A stretch of 38,290 nt of DNA from Propionibacteriales bacterium (lineage in GTDB: Bacteria > Actinomycetota > Actinomycetes > Propionibacteriales > Nocardioidaceae): positions 1-38,290 of the forward strand of contig WHTJ01000041.1 of NCBI GenBank assembly GCA_009377795.1, given 5' to 3'. Below, one piece after another: positions 1 to 7,073 of this stretch. The notes under the pieces are model-generated. The model saw only the letters and a list, made by a program, of their open reading frames with translations, was not told the DNA's origin and did no database searches. Each line of letters begins with the position of its first letter. Position 1 is the first letter of the stretch. Made by a program: the position numbers and the translations under genes.

Positions 1-58
1 GATCCTGGAACAGGCGGACCGCCCTCGCCCTCATCTCCGGGTCGTACTTGATCGACAT
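1..58 (-). CDS. Transposase OrfA, N-terminal fragment (runs off the window)
   Basis: On the minus strand an ATG at 58-56 opens a frame reading MSIKYDPEMRARAVRLFQD to the window edge. This is the typical beginning of the helix-turn-helix OrfA protein of IS3-family transposases, where a basic K/R-Y-x-P-E-x-R-A-R-A-V motif starts the first DNA-binding helix. Only 19 residues are visible, too short to tell an intact gene from a remnant. The terminal-repeat-like sequence just upstream (89-109) supports the call. Confidence 0.6.
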   Translation of the reverse strand, partial: MSIKYDPEMRARAVRLFQD

Positions 59-109
59 CGTGCCATCCTTCCCAACTTGGGAGGTGCGCACAAAACCCGG
101 GGCGGTTCA
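1..109 (-). mobile_element. End of an IS3-like insertion sequence, cut by the window edge
   Basis: The outer end appears to be at about 109. Read on the minus strand from 109 it starts TGAACCGCCCCGGGTTTTG, the kind of terminal inverted repeat seen on many actinobacterial IS3-family elements. About 50 bases inside it starts a transposase-like reading frame that runs off the window. A short palindrome (TCCCAA-C-TTGGGA, around 70-82) lies between the terminus and the transposase start and may be part of its promoter. The other end and any target duplication are outside the window, so the family assignment rests on the terminus and 19 codons. Confidence 0.6.
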
Positions 110-198
110 ACGAGACCCTGACACCTACTTCAAGATCCCCTTGGGCAAAAACGATCAAGGGCTGGCCCTGGAGGGGGCAGCTCCGGCTCCGGAACGCC

Positions 199-234
199 CG
201 AACCAAATGGTTCGCACACTCCCACCTATGGTGG
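199..234. repeat. Two small adjacent inverted repeats in non-coding sequence
   Basis: CGAACCA (199-205) pairs with TGGTTCG (208-214) around a 2-base centre, and CCACC (222-226) pairs with GGTGG (230-234) around TAT. They lie between the insertion-sequence end (109) and the stop codon of the DUF4143 ATPase (365). They could form small hairpins 3' of that leftward gene, but there is no T tract to make a convincing terminator. Nothing else recognisable lies in 110-364. Confidence 0.3.
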
Positions 235-364
235 ACCGGAGGTTACGGCATACGAACACCCTGGCCGTCACGAGAGGCCCTGAGCTGCGGCTACCAATAG
301 CAAGGGAACGGCAGGCAGCCTGGGCGTCAGAAATCGGTTCAACGGCTCGCGATGGGGGATCCAG

Positions 365-1633
365 TCATTGACCGAATAGCGCCAGCGGGATGACGGCGAC
401 GTCGTCGCGGCGACGGTAGGCGTGCTCGCCAGCGTAGATGACGATAGCGTCGATCAGGTCTCTCCCGATCCTCTTGCGAAGCCAGTGCAGGTGCTTGACG
501 TCGGCGTCCTCGACCCGGTCGGCCAATTTGACCTCGATGCCAAGCACCCGGGCGTCAGGGCGCTGGACTATCAGGTCCACTTCGTGGTCGTTGTTGCGGG
601 TACGAAGGTGGCCCACGCGCGCCTCGGCCGCCTCGGCGTAGGTATGGATGCTGAGCGCGGCAAGGTGTTCGAAGAACGCACCGAGGATCGTGCCCTCCGA
701 CAGGTCCGTGCCGCCCTGCTCAGCACGCAGCAGCGCGGAGTCATCGAGCCCGAGCAGTCGGGCGGCCAGCGCGGGGTCGGCCAGGTGGTGCTTGGACGAC
801 TGGCCGAGCCGGTCAAGGTGGTTGCGGCTGGGGATCCACGGCGGTATCGCATCGAGCAGCCACAATGACGATAAGGCGTCGCGATAGGCAAGCGTGGTCT
901 CCTTGGCCGGCTTGTTTGCCAGCCCGGCGGTGGCCGCGTCCAGGATCTTCGAGTAGGCCGCCGTGGTCGATGTCGCAGCGGCGTAAGCGGCAAGCCAGGC
1001 ACGCAGCACGGCCGGCCTGCGGACCGGGTAGCCCTGCTCGGGGAACTCCCGCTGTACTACGTTGTCCAGGTACGCGTCCAACTCCGCCCGTCGTACGCGT
1101 GGCGGCAGACTGCGGATGGCAGGAAAGCCTGACGCGGTGATCTCCTCGACATAGTCCGCCAGGCGGAGCTTGGTGGCTCCGGTAACGTCGCGGTTCCCAG
1201 TGAGCAGCGTAGCCAGGCTCACCGTCGGCGTCTCGATGCCACGTTCAGCCACACTCAGCGGACGCATTCGCATCGGCACGATCCGGCCGGCGCCTGAGTG
1301 GACCACCTCGCCTCGGGGTGCCGAGCTGCCGGCGACGATGAAGTGGCCAGACGGTGAGCCGGCGTCGACCGCATGTCGCACGTGGTCCCAGACCTCGGGA
1401 AGACGCTGCCACTCGTCCACCAGCACCGGCCCGGGCAGGCGGGTGAGGATGGACGGGTCAGCCGAGACGATCTCACGCTGGCCAGCAAGGCTGAGATCGA
1501 TGACTGATGCGGCGCGCTGCGTCGCGGTCGCGGTCTTGCCGACCCCCTTCGGCCCATGGATGGACAATGCGCGAAGATGCGGCTGAAGCTCATCCAGTGT
1601 GTCGTCCAGGATGCGGCGCCGGTACTTGACCAC
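365..1633 (-). CDS. AAA-type ATP-binding protein with DUF4143 domain
   Basis: This 422-residue protein has a Walker A motif GPKGVGKT at residues 27-34, a Walker B-like stretch PVLVDEW near residue 73, and a C-terminal DUF4143 region ending in a PD-(D/E)xK-like pattern (EVDLIV followed by GIEVK). Proteins of this build are common, mobile and functionally obscure in actinobacteria; proposed roles include defence and toxin-antitoxin-like systems, none proven here. The start is GTG at 1633-1631; no better in-frame ATG lies near. It stands alone, 640 bp from the next gene, and is not tied to the catabolic genes. Three phased 21-bp repeats lie immediately upstream (1635-1701) and probably form its control region. 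Confidence 0.85.
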   Translation of the reverse strand: MVKYRRRILDDTLDELQPHLRALSIHGPKGVGKTATATQRAASVIDLSLAGQREIVSADPSILTRLPGPVLVDEWQRLPEVWDHVRHAVDAGSPSGHFIVAGSSAPRGEVVHSGAGRIVPMRMRPLSVAERGIETPTVSLATLLTGNRDVTGATKLRLADYVEEITASGFPAIRSLPPRVRRAELDAYLDNVVQREFPEQGYPVRRPAVLRAWLAAYAAATSTTAAYSKILDAATAGLANKPAKETTLAYRDALSSLWLLDAIPPWIPSRNHLDRLGQSSKHHLADPALAARLLGLDDSALLRAEQGGTDLSEGTILGAFFEHLAALSIHTYAEAAEARVGHLRTRNNDHEVDLIVQRPDARVLGIEVKLADRVEDADVKHLHWLRKRIGRDLIDAIVIYAGEHAYRRRDDVAVIPLALFGQ

Positions 1634-1634
1634 G

Positions 1635-1701
1635 CGACTACTCTACCAAACGCAGAAGATCTAGTCTCCCGATCGCAGAGACTCTAGCCTGCCAGTCGCA
1701 G
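1635..1701 (-). repeat. Three phased 21-bp direct repeats upstream of the DUF4143 gene
   Basis: On the minus strand three imperfect copies occur at 1701-1681, 1678-1658 and 1655-1635, exactly 23 bp apart (about two helical turns). All share CTGCG at the start, then GG-x-AG, then a TAG core (CTAGA in the first two, GTAGT in the third). The last copy ends next to the GTG start codon at 1633. Regular phasing on one face of the helix suggests an operator array or promoter element for the ATPase gene. That the gene controls itself is inference. Confidence 0.6.
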
Positions 1702-2276
1702 ATGCCGGTCCGCGCGCTGGCCGGCGGCCTCCTGCCACCTGAGTGGCCGGACGTGCCAGCGGGCGGCGGGCCCCGGGCGATGCCTGCCGGAGCGCCGAGG
1801 TCGTCGCCCGGCCGCCGCAACCAGCGATCGCCAGGCATCAGCCAGCTTGACTCGGCCGTCAGCTGGTATCGGGCATATCACCCGGAGGTTACGTACGAAC
1901 ACCTGAGATCGGCCGTACTGACGCCTGTTTATGCTGGTCAGCGGTCCCTGAGCAGATCCGGAGACGTCGGGTACCGAGCGATTTCTTCGCGACTGTCCGG
2001 TTGTGGGCCTGACGCAGCAGAATGCGAGAACGATCATCCACGTGCCCGGCGACCCGCTCCCGGTGGGAATGGCCAGGTCGCGACGCACGCCATTTGTTCA
2101 GAGCCGGTGCTGAGCCGGTCGCGAGGCACCCCAGCAGCATGCGTCGTCGGCTGCCGTTGTCGGTACCTACCGGGTGCTGCTGGGCCCGGTGCCGGCTTCG
2201 GTTGATCACGAACTGGAGCAGACTCAGCCGGGTCACCGCAGCCGGTACCCGCTTCCCGGCCGGTTGTGCGCCGGCT
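1702..2276. other. Gene-free stretch between DUF4143 ATPase and aldehyde dehydrogenase
   Basis: About 575 bp with no reading frame that resembles a protein: frames on both strands are short, arginine- and proline-rich and give no recognisable motif. A GC-rich inverted repeat (AGCCGG at 2240-2245 with CCGGCT at 2271-2276) directly follows the aldehyde dehydrogenase stop codon on the minus strand and might act as a weak 3' hairpin, but no T run follows. This gap separates the ATPase/insertion-sequence part from the catabolic region. Confidence 0.5.
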
Positions 2277-3779
2277 TCACACGTCGTCCCACCCCGGACT
2301 GGTGCTCTGCGAACCGTACCGGATAGAGATCCGCTTGAGTCTGGTGTTGCCCTCGATCGCGCCTTCGCCCGAGGCGTTGCCGATCCCGCTGCTCCGGAAG
2401 CCGCCGAAGGGTAGAGCCGGGTGCAACAGTCGGGCGGTGTTGCCCCAGATCGTTCCGGCCAGCAGGGCGTCAGCCAGCCGAAGCATCCGGCCGACATCCC
2501 GTGTCCAGATGGCGGCCGAGAGCCCGTACTCGACGTCGTTGGCCAACGCGACAGCGTCGTCCTCGGTCTCGAAGGTGAGCACGCTCAGCACTGGACCGAA
2601 GATCTCCTCCTGGGCGATGCGCATGCTCGACGCGACGCCGGTGAATACCGTCGGCGCGACGTAGTAGCCGGGTCCTTCTGCGTGCTCGGTCGGTCGCCCG
2701 CCCCCCACCGCCACGGTCGCGCCCTCGTCGCGGCCGATCTGCAGGTAGCCGGTGACGATCTCGTAATGCCGGCGCGACACGAGCGGACCAAGGTGCACTT
2801 CAGCGCTGGTCGGATCCCCGACCCGGACCCGCTGCGCCCGCTGCGCCAGCCGGGCCACGAAGTCGTCGGCGATGCTGCGTTGTACGAGCAGCCGCGTGCC
2901 GGCCACACAGGCCTGACCGGAGTTGTGGAAGACCCCCCAGATGGAGCCGCGAAGCGCGGCATCCAGGTCCGCATCGGCGAAGACGATGCTCGGTGACTTG
3001 CCGCCGAGCTCCAGGACCGTCTTCTTCAGGGCTCCGCCCGCGGCCGCGGCGACCCGACGACCGGTGGCGACGCTGCCCGTGAACGAGATCCCGTTGATGC
3101 CTGGGTGCTCGATGAGCTGGGCACCGGTCCGGCCGTCGCCCGGAAGCACGTTGACCAGCCCTGGCGGCAGGCCCGCCTCGCCTGCGAGCTCGGCCATGCG
3201 GAGGGCACTGAGCGGGCTGAGCTCGGACGGCTTGACGACCACCGCATTCCCGCAGGCGAGGGCGGCTGAGACGCGGTTGACGAAGCTGGAGATCGGGCCG
3301 TTCCAGGGCGTGACGACGCCGACGACGCCGAGCGGGTCGCGCTTGACGTAGGACAGGTGACCCGGCACCACCGGCACCTCGTGGCCAAAGATCTTGTCGG
3401 TCATGCCAGCCCAGTACCGCATCCGGCCGATAGTGCCAGGCGCCTCGCGCTGCGTGTCGGCCAGCGGCTGACCCATGCACGCGGTATCCATCGCGCCCAG
3501 GGCCGGCGCATGCTCGGTGATCAGCTCCGACCAGCGCCACATCAGCTCGCCACGACGGTTGGGCGGCATCGCCAGCCAGGCGCGGTGAGCGGACCACGCC
3601 TGGTCGACCGCGGCCGCGACGTGGTCTCGGTCGGCGTTGACCACGGTCGCCACCTGCTGCTCGGTGGCGGGGTTGACGACCGGCAGCGTCTCACCGCTGT
3701 CGCGGGGGTCACGCTCGCCGCCGATCAGCGGCGCGACGCGCTCCTCCAGCCGGGCCTGGGCCCGCTCGACCATCCTCAT
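2277..3779 (-). CDS. NAD(P)-dependent aldehyde dehydrogenase
   Basis: A 500-residue member of the aldehyde dehydrogenase superfamily, which oxidises an aldehyde to a carboxylic acid. Visible motifs are TPWNGP with the oxyanion Asn (about residue 160), VLELGGKSP with the general-base Glu (about 257) and NSGQACVAG with the catalytic Cys (about 291). The length is normal. I start it at ATG 3779 because GGTGGAG lies just upstream; an upstream in-frame ATG (3905) would run across the operators and lacks homology. It is transcribed away from the mutase gene. A copy of the shared 27-bp operator lies at 3817-3843. The likely role is oxidation of an aldehyde made from the imported substrate, for example after ring opening; the substrate is not knowable from sequence. 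Confidence 0.93.
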   Translation of the reverse strand: MRMVERAQARLEERVAPLIGGERDPRDSGETLPVVNPATEQQVATVVNADRDHVAAAVDQAWSAHRAWLAMPPNRRGELMWRWSELITEHAPALGAMDTACMGQPLADTQREAPGTIGRMRYWAGMTDKIFGHEVPVVPGHLSYVKRDPLGVVGVVTPWNGPISSFVNRVSAALACGNAVVVKPSELSPLSALRMAELAGEAGLPPGLVNVLPGDGRTGAQLIEHPGINGISFTGSVATGRRVAAAAGGALKKTVLELGGKSPSIVFADADLDAALRGSIWGVFHNSGQACVAGTRLLVQRSIADDFVARLAQRAQRVRVGDPTSAEVHLGPLVSRRHYEIVTGYLQIGRDEGATVAVGGGRPTEHAEGPGYYVAPTVFTGVASSMRIAQEEIFGPVLSVLTFETEDDAVALANDVEYGLSAAIWTRDVGRMLRLADALLAGTIWGNTARLLHPALPFGGFRSSGIGNASGEGAIEGNTRLKRISIRYGSQSTSPGWDDV

Positions 3780-3816
3780 ACGCGCTCCACCGTCCCCTCG
3801 CCACAACCCGTCACAG

Positions 3817-3843
3817 TTCCACAAAACGGAGTGTGCCTCCACA
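3817..3843 (-). promoter_or_regulatory. Shared 27-bp operator, site H (aldehyde dehydrogenase)
   Basis: Read on the minus strand: TGTGGA (3843-3838), a middle part with a degenerate ACTCCGT, then TTGTGGAA (3824-3817). It is the weakest in the middle half-site, but both outer half-sites match the other copies. It lies 38 bp upstream of the aldehyde dehydrogenase start and 14 bp from site A, facing it head to head. Confidence 0.65.
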
Positions 3844-3849
3844 CCCTGG

Positions 3850-3878
3850 TTGACATGTGTGGAAGGTACTTCTACGTT
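3850..3878 (+). promoter_or_regulatory. Promoter of the acyl-CoA mutase gene
   Basis: A perfect TTGACA -35 box (3850-3855) is followed after 17 bp by TACGTT (3873-3878), a fair -10 box. Transcription would start near 3885, about 20-35 bp before the candidate start codons. Operator site A lies between and over these boxes, a layout that suits repression. Confidence 0.55.
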
Positions 3879-3884
3879 GTGGAG
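3858..3884 (+). promoter_or_regulatory. Shared 27-bp operator, site A (acyl-CoA mutase)
   Basis: TGTGGA (3858-3863), ACTTCTAC (3868-3875) and TTGTGGAG (3877-3884) form three half-sites in the order direct, inverted, direct. The first two make a palindrome with a 7-bp centre; the last two make a second, overlapping palindrome (CTTCTAC-GTT-GTGGAG). Seven other copies occur in this window at promoters, including that of the IclR gene. Confidence 0.8.
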
Positions 3885-3903
3885 TAGTTGACAATACCAC
3901 GCC

Positions 3904-5478
3904 ATGCTGGAGCAGAACGTGACGAGGCAGCGACGATACCGGCCAGAGGATCTGGCTACCCGCAGGTTCAGCTATGAACAGGACCTCGGCGATCCCGGCA
4001 CCGCACCGTTCACCCGAGGGATCGACAGCGATCTGTACAGCGACCAGCCGTGGATCATGGGCCAGTACTCCGGCTTCACCTCGGCCCGGGCGACCAACCT
4101 CCGGTTCAGGCAGCTGCTGGCTGACGGCCAGACCGGCTTCTCCATCGCCTTGGACCTGCCGACGCAGGTGGGGCTCTCCTCGGACGACGCACTGGCCGCA
4201 GGCGAGGTCGGCAAAGTCGGCGTCCCGCTCAACTCACTGCACGACATGCAGACGCTGCTCGACGGCATCGACCTCGCCTCCGTCCGGCAGATCCGCACCA
4301 CCGCAAACGCGATCGGCCCGATCTTCGCGGCCATGGTGATCGTCTGCGCGCAGCAGCGAGGTATCGATCCCAACTCGATTCGCATCATGATCCAGAACGA
4401 TCCGCTGAAGGAGTACATCGCCCGCGGCGCCTACATCCTCCCCCCGCGGTACGCGCTGCGCTTCGCCTGTGATCTTGTCGAGTATGCGGTCGAGCACCTG
4501 CCGCGGTGGGAGCCCATCGAGTTCTGCGGATATCACATCCGCGACTCCGGCACCGATGCCTACCACGAACTGGGCATCACCATGGCCAACGCATGCGAGT
4601 ACCTCGACGAGTTGCACGGGCGGGGGGTCGATATGGAGCGGGCGTGCGCCCAGGCGGTGCTGTTTCTCAGCGCCGATGTGCGGGTCTTTGCCGAGGCGGC
4701 CAAGTTCCGGGCCGCCCGGCGGATGTGGTCCCGTCTGGTGCAGGAGCGGTACGGGGTCAGCGCCGCTGGCTCCCGGGTCGCGATCTTCTGCTATACCCTC
4801 GGCGGCTCCCTGACCGCGCAGGAGCCGATGAACAATGTCGTCCGCGTCGCCTACCAGGCCCTGGCCGCGGCGCTCGGCGGCGTCCAGACCCTGGCCACTT
4901 CCTCCTACGACGAAGCGCTGGGCCTGCCCAGCGAGGCGGCGGTGCACCTCGCGCTGCGCACCCAGCAGATCCTCGCATACGAGACCGATGCAATCGAGTC
5001 GGTCGATCCGCTCGGCGGCTCGTACTTCGTGGAGAGCCTCACCAGCGAGGCTGAGGAGCGGGCCGGCCAGGTGCGCGCGCTCATCGATCAGCAGGGCGGG
5101 TCGGTGGCCGGGATCGAGTCGGGGTATCTGCATCGCCTGATCGCCGACATGTCGTACTCGGCCCTGCAGTCGCTCGAGGAAGGCAGCGTCACCCGCGTGG
5201 GGGTCAACCGGTTCGTCGCCGGCGGGGACAAGGGCACGCGCATCGAACCGGCGCGACAGTCCGATGGGACGGACGACGCGCTGGCATCGCTCGCGACGGT
5301 GCGGGCGATGCGTGACGAGGCGGCAGTGAAGGCGGCATTGGCCCGTCTGGACGCCGCCGCGGCCGGCACCGAGAACACCATGCCGGCGCTGCTGGAGGCG
5401 GCCCGCAGCTACGTCACGATGGGCGAGATGTGCGCCGTCCTGCGTAGACGGTGGGGTCGATGCCAGGTGACCTACTGA
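3904..5478 (+). CDS. Acyl-CoA mutase, substrate-binding (large) subunit without B12 domain
   Basis: This 524-residue protein covers only the TIM-barrel, CoA-substrate half of B12-dependent acyl-CoA mutases (methylmalonyl-, isobutyryl-, 2-hydroxyisobutyryl-CoA mutases), which rearrange carbon skeletons of CoA esters. Signatures include QPWIMGQYSGF (45-58), DLPTQVG, IQNDPLKEY and CGYHIRDSG. Aligned by eye with methylmalonyl-CoA mutase, Y55, R174 and H211 match its Tyr89, Arg207 and His244, whereas Gly53 replaces Arg87. Arg174 would suit a carboxylated substrate. The cobalamin-binding domain (DxHxxG) is absent and no small subunit is encoded in the window. ATG 3904 has a poor ribosome site; GTG 3919, preceded by GGAG at 3909-3912, is a good alternative start. 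Its 3' end overlaps the convergent ligase gene by 7 bp. Confidence 0.88.
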   Translation: MLEQNVTRQRRYRPEDLATRRFSYEQDLGDPGTAPFTRGIDSDLYSDQPWIMGQYSGFTSARATNLRFRQLLADGQTGFSIALDLPTQVGLSSDDALAAGEVGKVGVPLNSLHDMQTLLDGIDLASVRQIRTTANAIGPIFAAMVIVCAQQRGIDPNSIRIMIQNDPLKEYIARGAYILPPRYALRFACDLVEYAVEHLPRWEPIEFCGYHIRDSGTDAYHELGITMANACEYLDELHGRGVDMERACAQAVLFLSADVRVFAEAAKFRAARRMWSRLVQERYGVSAAGSRVAIFCYTLGGSLTAQEPMNNVVRVAYQALAAALGGVQTLATSSYDEALGLPSEAAVHLALRTQQILAYETDAIESVDPLGGSYFVESLTSEAEERAGQVRALIDQQGGSVAGIESGYLHRLIADMSYSALQSLEEGSVTRVGVNRFVAGGDKGTRIEPARQSDGTDDALASLATVRAMRDEAAVKAALARLDAAAAGTENTMPALLEAARSYVTMGEMCAVLRRRWGRCQVTY

Positions 5479-7073
5479 GCTGGCCGGCGGCGGCGTGGGT
5501 CGGGCCCGCGGTCCAAGGCGCCGTCGCCCAGCGGCTGTTCCGCCAGCCGGTACTTCTCCACCCGTCCGCTAGGCGTACGGGGCAGCTCGGCGAGCACCTC
5601 CAGGTACCGGGGGACCATGAAGTCCGGCAGCCGCTGCTCGCAGTAGCGGGCAACCTCCACCAGGTCCACGCTCGCCCCCTCGGCCGGGCTGATGACGACG
5701 CGTAGGTCGTCGTCGCCGACCTCGGACGGGTGGGGCAGCGCCGCCGCCTCGCCGACTCCGGGGTGCTCCCGGATCACCTGCTCGACCTCCCACGCCGATA
5801 TGTTCTGGCCGCGGCGCCGGATCATGTCCTTGATCCGTCCTTTATAGAAGTAGTAGCCCTTCTCGTCCATCGCCGCCAGGTCGCCGGTGTGCAGCCACAG
5901 ATCGCAGGTCGCGGCCGCCGTCGCCTCGGGCTTGTTGAGGTAGCCCATCATGATGCGCTGCGGCTGCCGCGGCCGGATGAGGATCTCGCCGACTCCGCCG
6001 ACCGGCACCTCGTTGCCGTCTGGGTCGGCGAGCCGGACGTCCCATTCGTCGGAGACCTGTCCGCACGATTCCGGCACCGGCGGCTGTTCGACCCGGCTGA
6101 AGATGGCGTTGCCGGCCTCGGTGAGTCCATAGCCTTCGATGAGCCGCACGCCGAACCGCTCGGTGAACCCGGGGTCGTGGCGGGCGTTGTACATGCAGCG
6201 AAGCTTATGGTCCCGGTCGCGCGGAGTCAGCGGGGCGGTGATGAGCATGCGGGGCAGGCTGAACACCGAGTGCGCCACGGTGACGCTGTGCTGGCGAACG
6301 TCGTCCCAGTAGGCGCTCACGCTGAACCGGTCCCGCAGCACGATGCTGGCCCCGAGCAGCGCGACGGAGAGCACGCCGCGCAGCAGCCCCATGCTGTAGA
6401 ACAGCGGCAGCGGTGAGTAGAGGACGTCGGAAGCGGTGAACTGGCAGATGCGGATGACCTCGAACGCCTTGGCCACCGCATGTCCATTGCTGATCATGAT
6501 GCCCTTGGACGGGCCGGTCGTGCCGGAGGAGTAGACGACGCAGTGCAGATCCGCGTAGCCCACCTCGAGGTCGGGCTCGGCCTCGCCCGACCCGGACACG
6601 GCGGCGGAAAGGTCGACGACCTGGTCGCCTTCGGGCGTGGACGTCCCCGCTCCGCCGGTGACCAGAATCCGCCGTAGCGCACCCAGGCCCGGCTGCGATT
6701 CCCGTACCGCCGGAACCAGGTCGGAGTCGACTACCATGACCTGGCAACCGGCGTCGTTGAGCACGTACTCCAGCATGTAGCCGCGAAAGGCCGTGTTGAC
6801 GAGCACCACGGCAGCACCGCGGTAGACCAGGCCGAAGTAGACGGCGATGTAGTCGATACTGTTCTGCATCATGATGGCGACAAGATCGCCACGCCCCAGG
6901 CCGACGCTCTGCAGAGCCGAGGCGTATCGCTTCGCCCGCCGGTGCATCTCGCCGTATGTCACCACCGCATCGCCGAACCGAACGAACGGGGCGTCGGGTG
7001 TGGTCGCGGCGCGGCCGGCGAGCAGCTTGGCAACGACCATCTCCGGCAGGGGTCGGTCGCTGTACGACATCAC
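5472..7073 (-). CDS. Acyl-CoA ligase (AMP-forming)
   Basis: A 533-residue adenylate-forming enzyme that activates a carboxylic acid to its CoA thioester using ATP. It carries YSSGTTGPSKG (phosphate loop), GYGLTE, HTGDLAAMDEKGYYFYKGRIKDM split over the A7-A8 region, and TPSGRVEKY with the C-terminal catalytic Lys. Similarity is to the carnitine/crotonobetaine-CoA ligase and fatty-acyl-CoA synthetase branch, but substrate cannot be read from the motifs. It is the last gene of the leftward operon starting at 13907, and its ATG overlaps the upstream MmgE/PrpD stop codon by 4 bp. Its end overlaps the mutase gene on the other strand. A second ligase lies at 31649-33211. Confidence 0.92.
   Translation of the reverse strand: MMSYSDRPLPEMVVAKLLAGRAATTPDAPFVRFGDAVVTYGEMHRRAKRYASALQSVGLGRGDLVAIMMQNSIDYIAVYFGLVYRGAAVVLVNTAFRGYMLEYVLNDAGCQVMVVDSDLVPAVRESQPGLGALRRILVTGGAGTSTPEGDQVVDLSAAVSGSGEAEPDLEVGYADLHCVVYSSGTTGPSKGIMISNGHAVAKAFEVIRICQFTASDVLYSPLPLFYSMGLLRGVLSVALLGASIVLRDRFSVSAYWDDVRQHSVTVAHSVFSLPRMLITAPLTPRDRDHKLRCMYNARHDPGFTERFGVRLIEGYGLTEAGNAIFSRVEQPPVPESCGQVSDEWDVRLADPDGNEVPVGGVGEILIRPRQPQRIMMGYLNKPEATAAATCDLWLHTGDLAAMDEKGYYFYKGRIKDMIRRRGQNISAWEVEQVIREHPGVGEAAALPHPSEVGDDDLRVVISPAEGASVDLVEVARYCEQRLPDFMVPRYLEVLAELPRTPSGRVEKYRLAEQPLGDGALDRGPDPRRRRPAQ

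Noticed and set aside
48-371. Open frame of 107 codons on the plus strand at the left edge
   Set aside because: It runs antisense over the transposase start, through the insertion-sequence end and into non-coding DNA; composition is not protein-like and nothing is recognisable.
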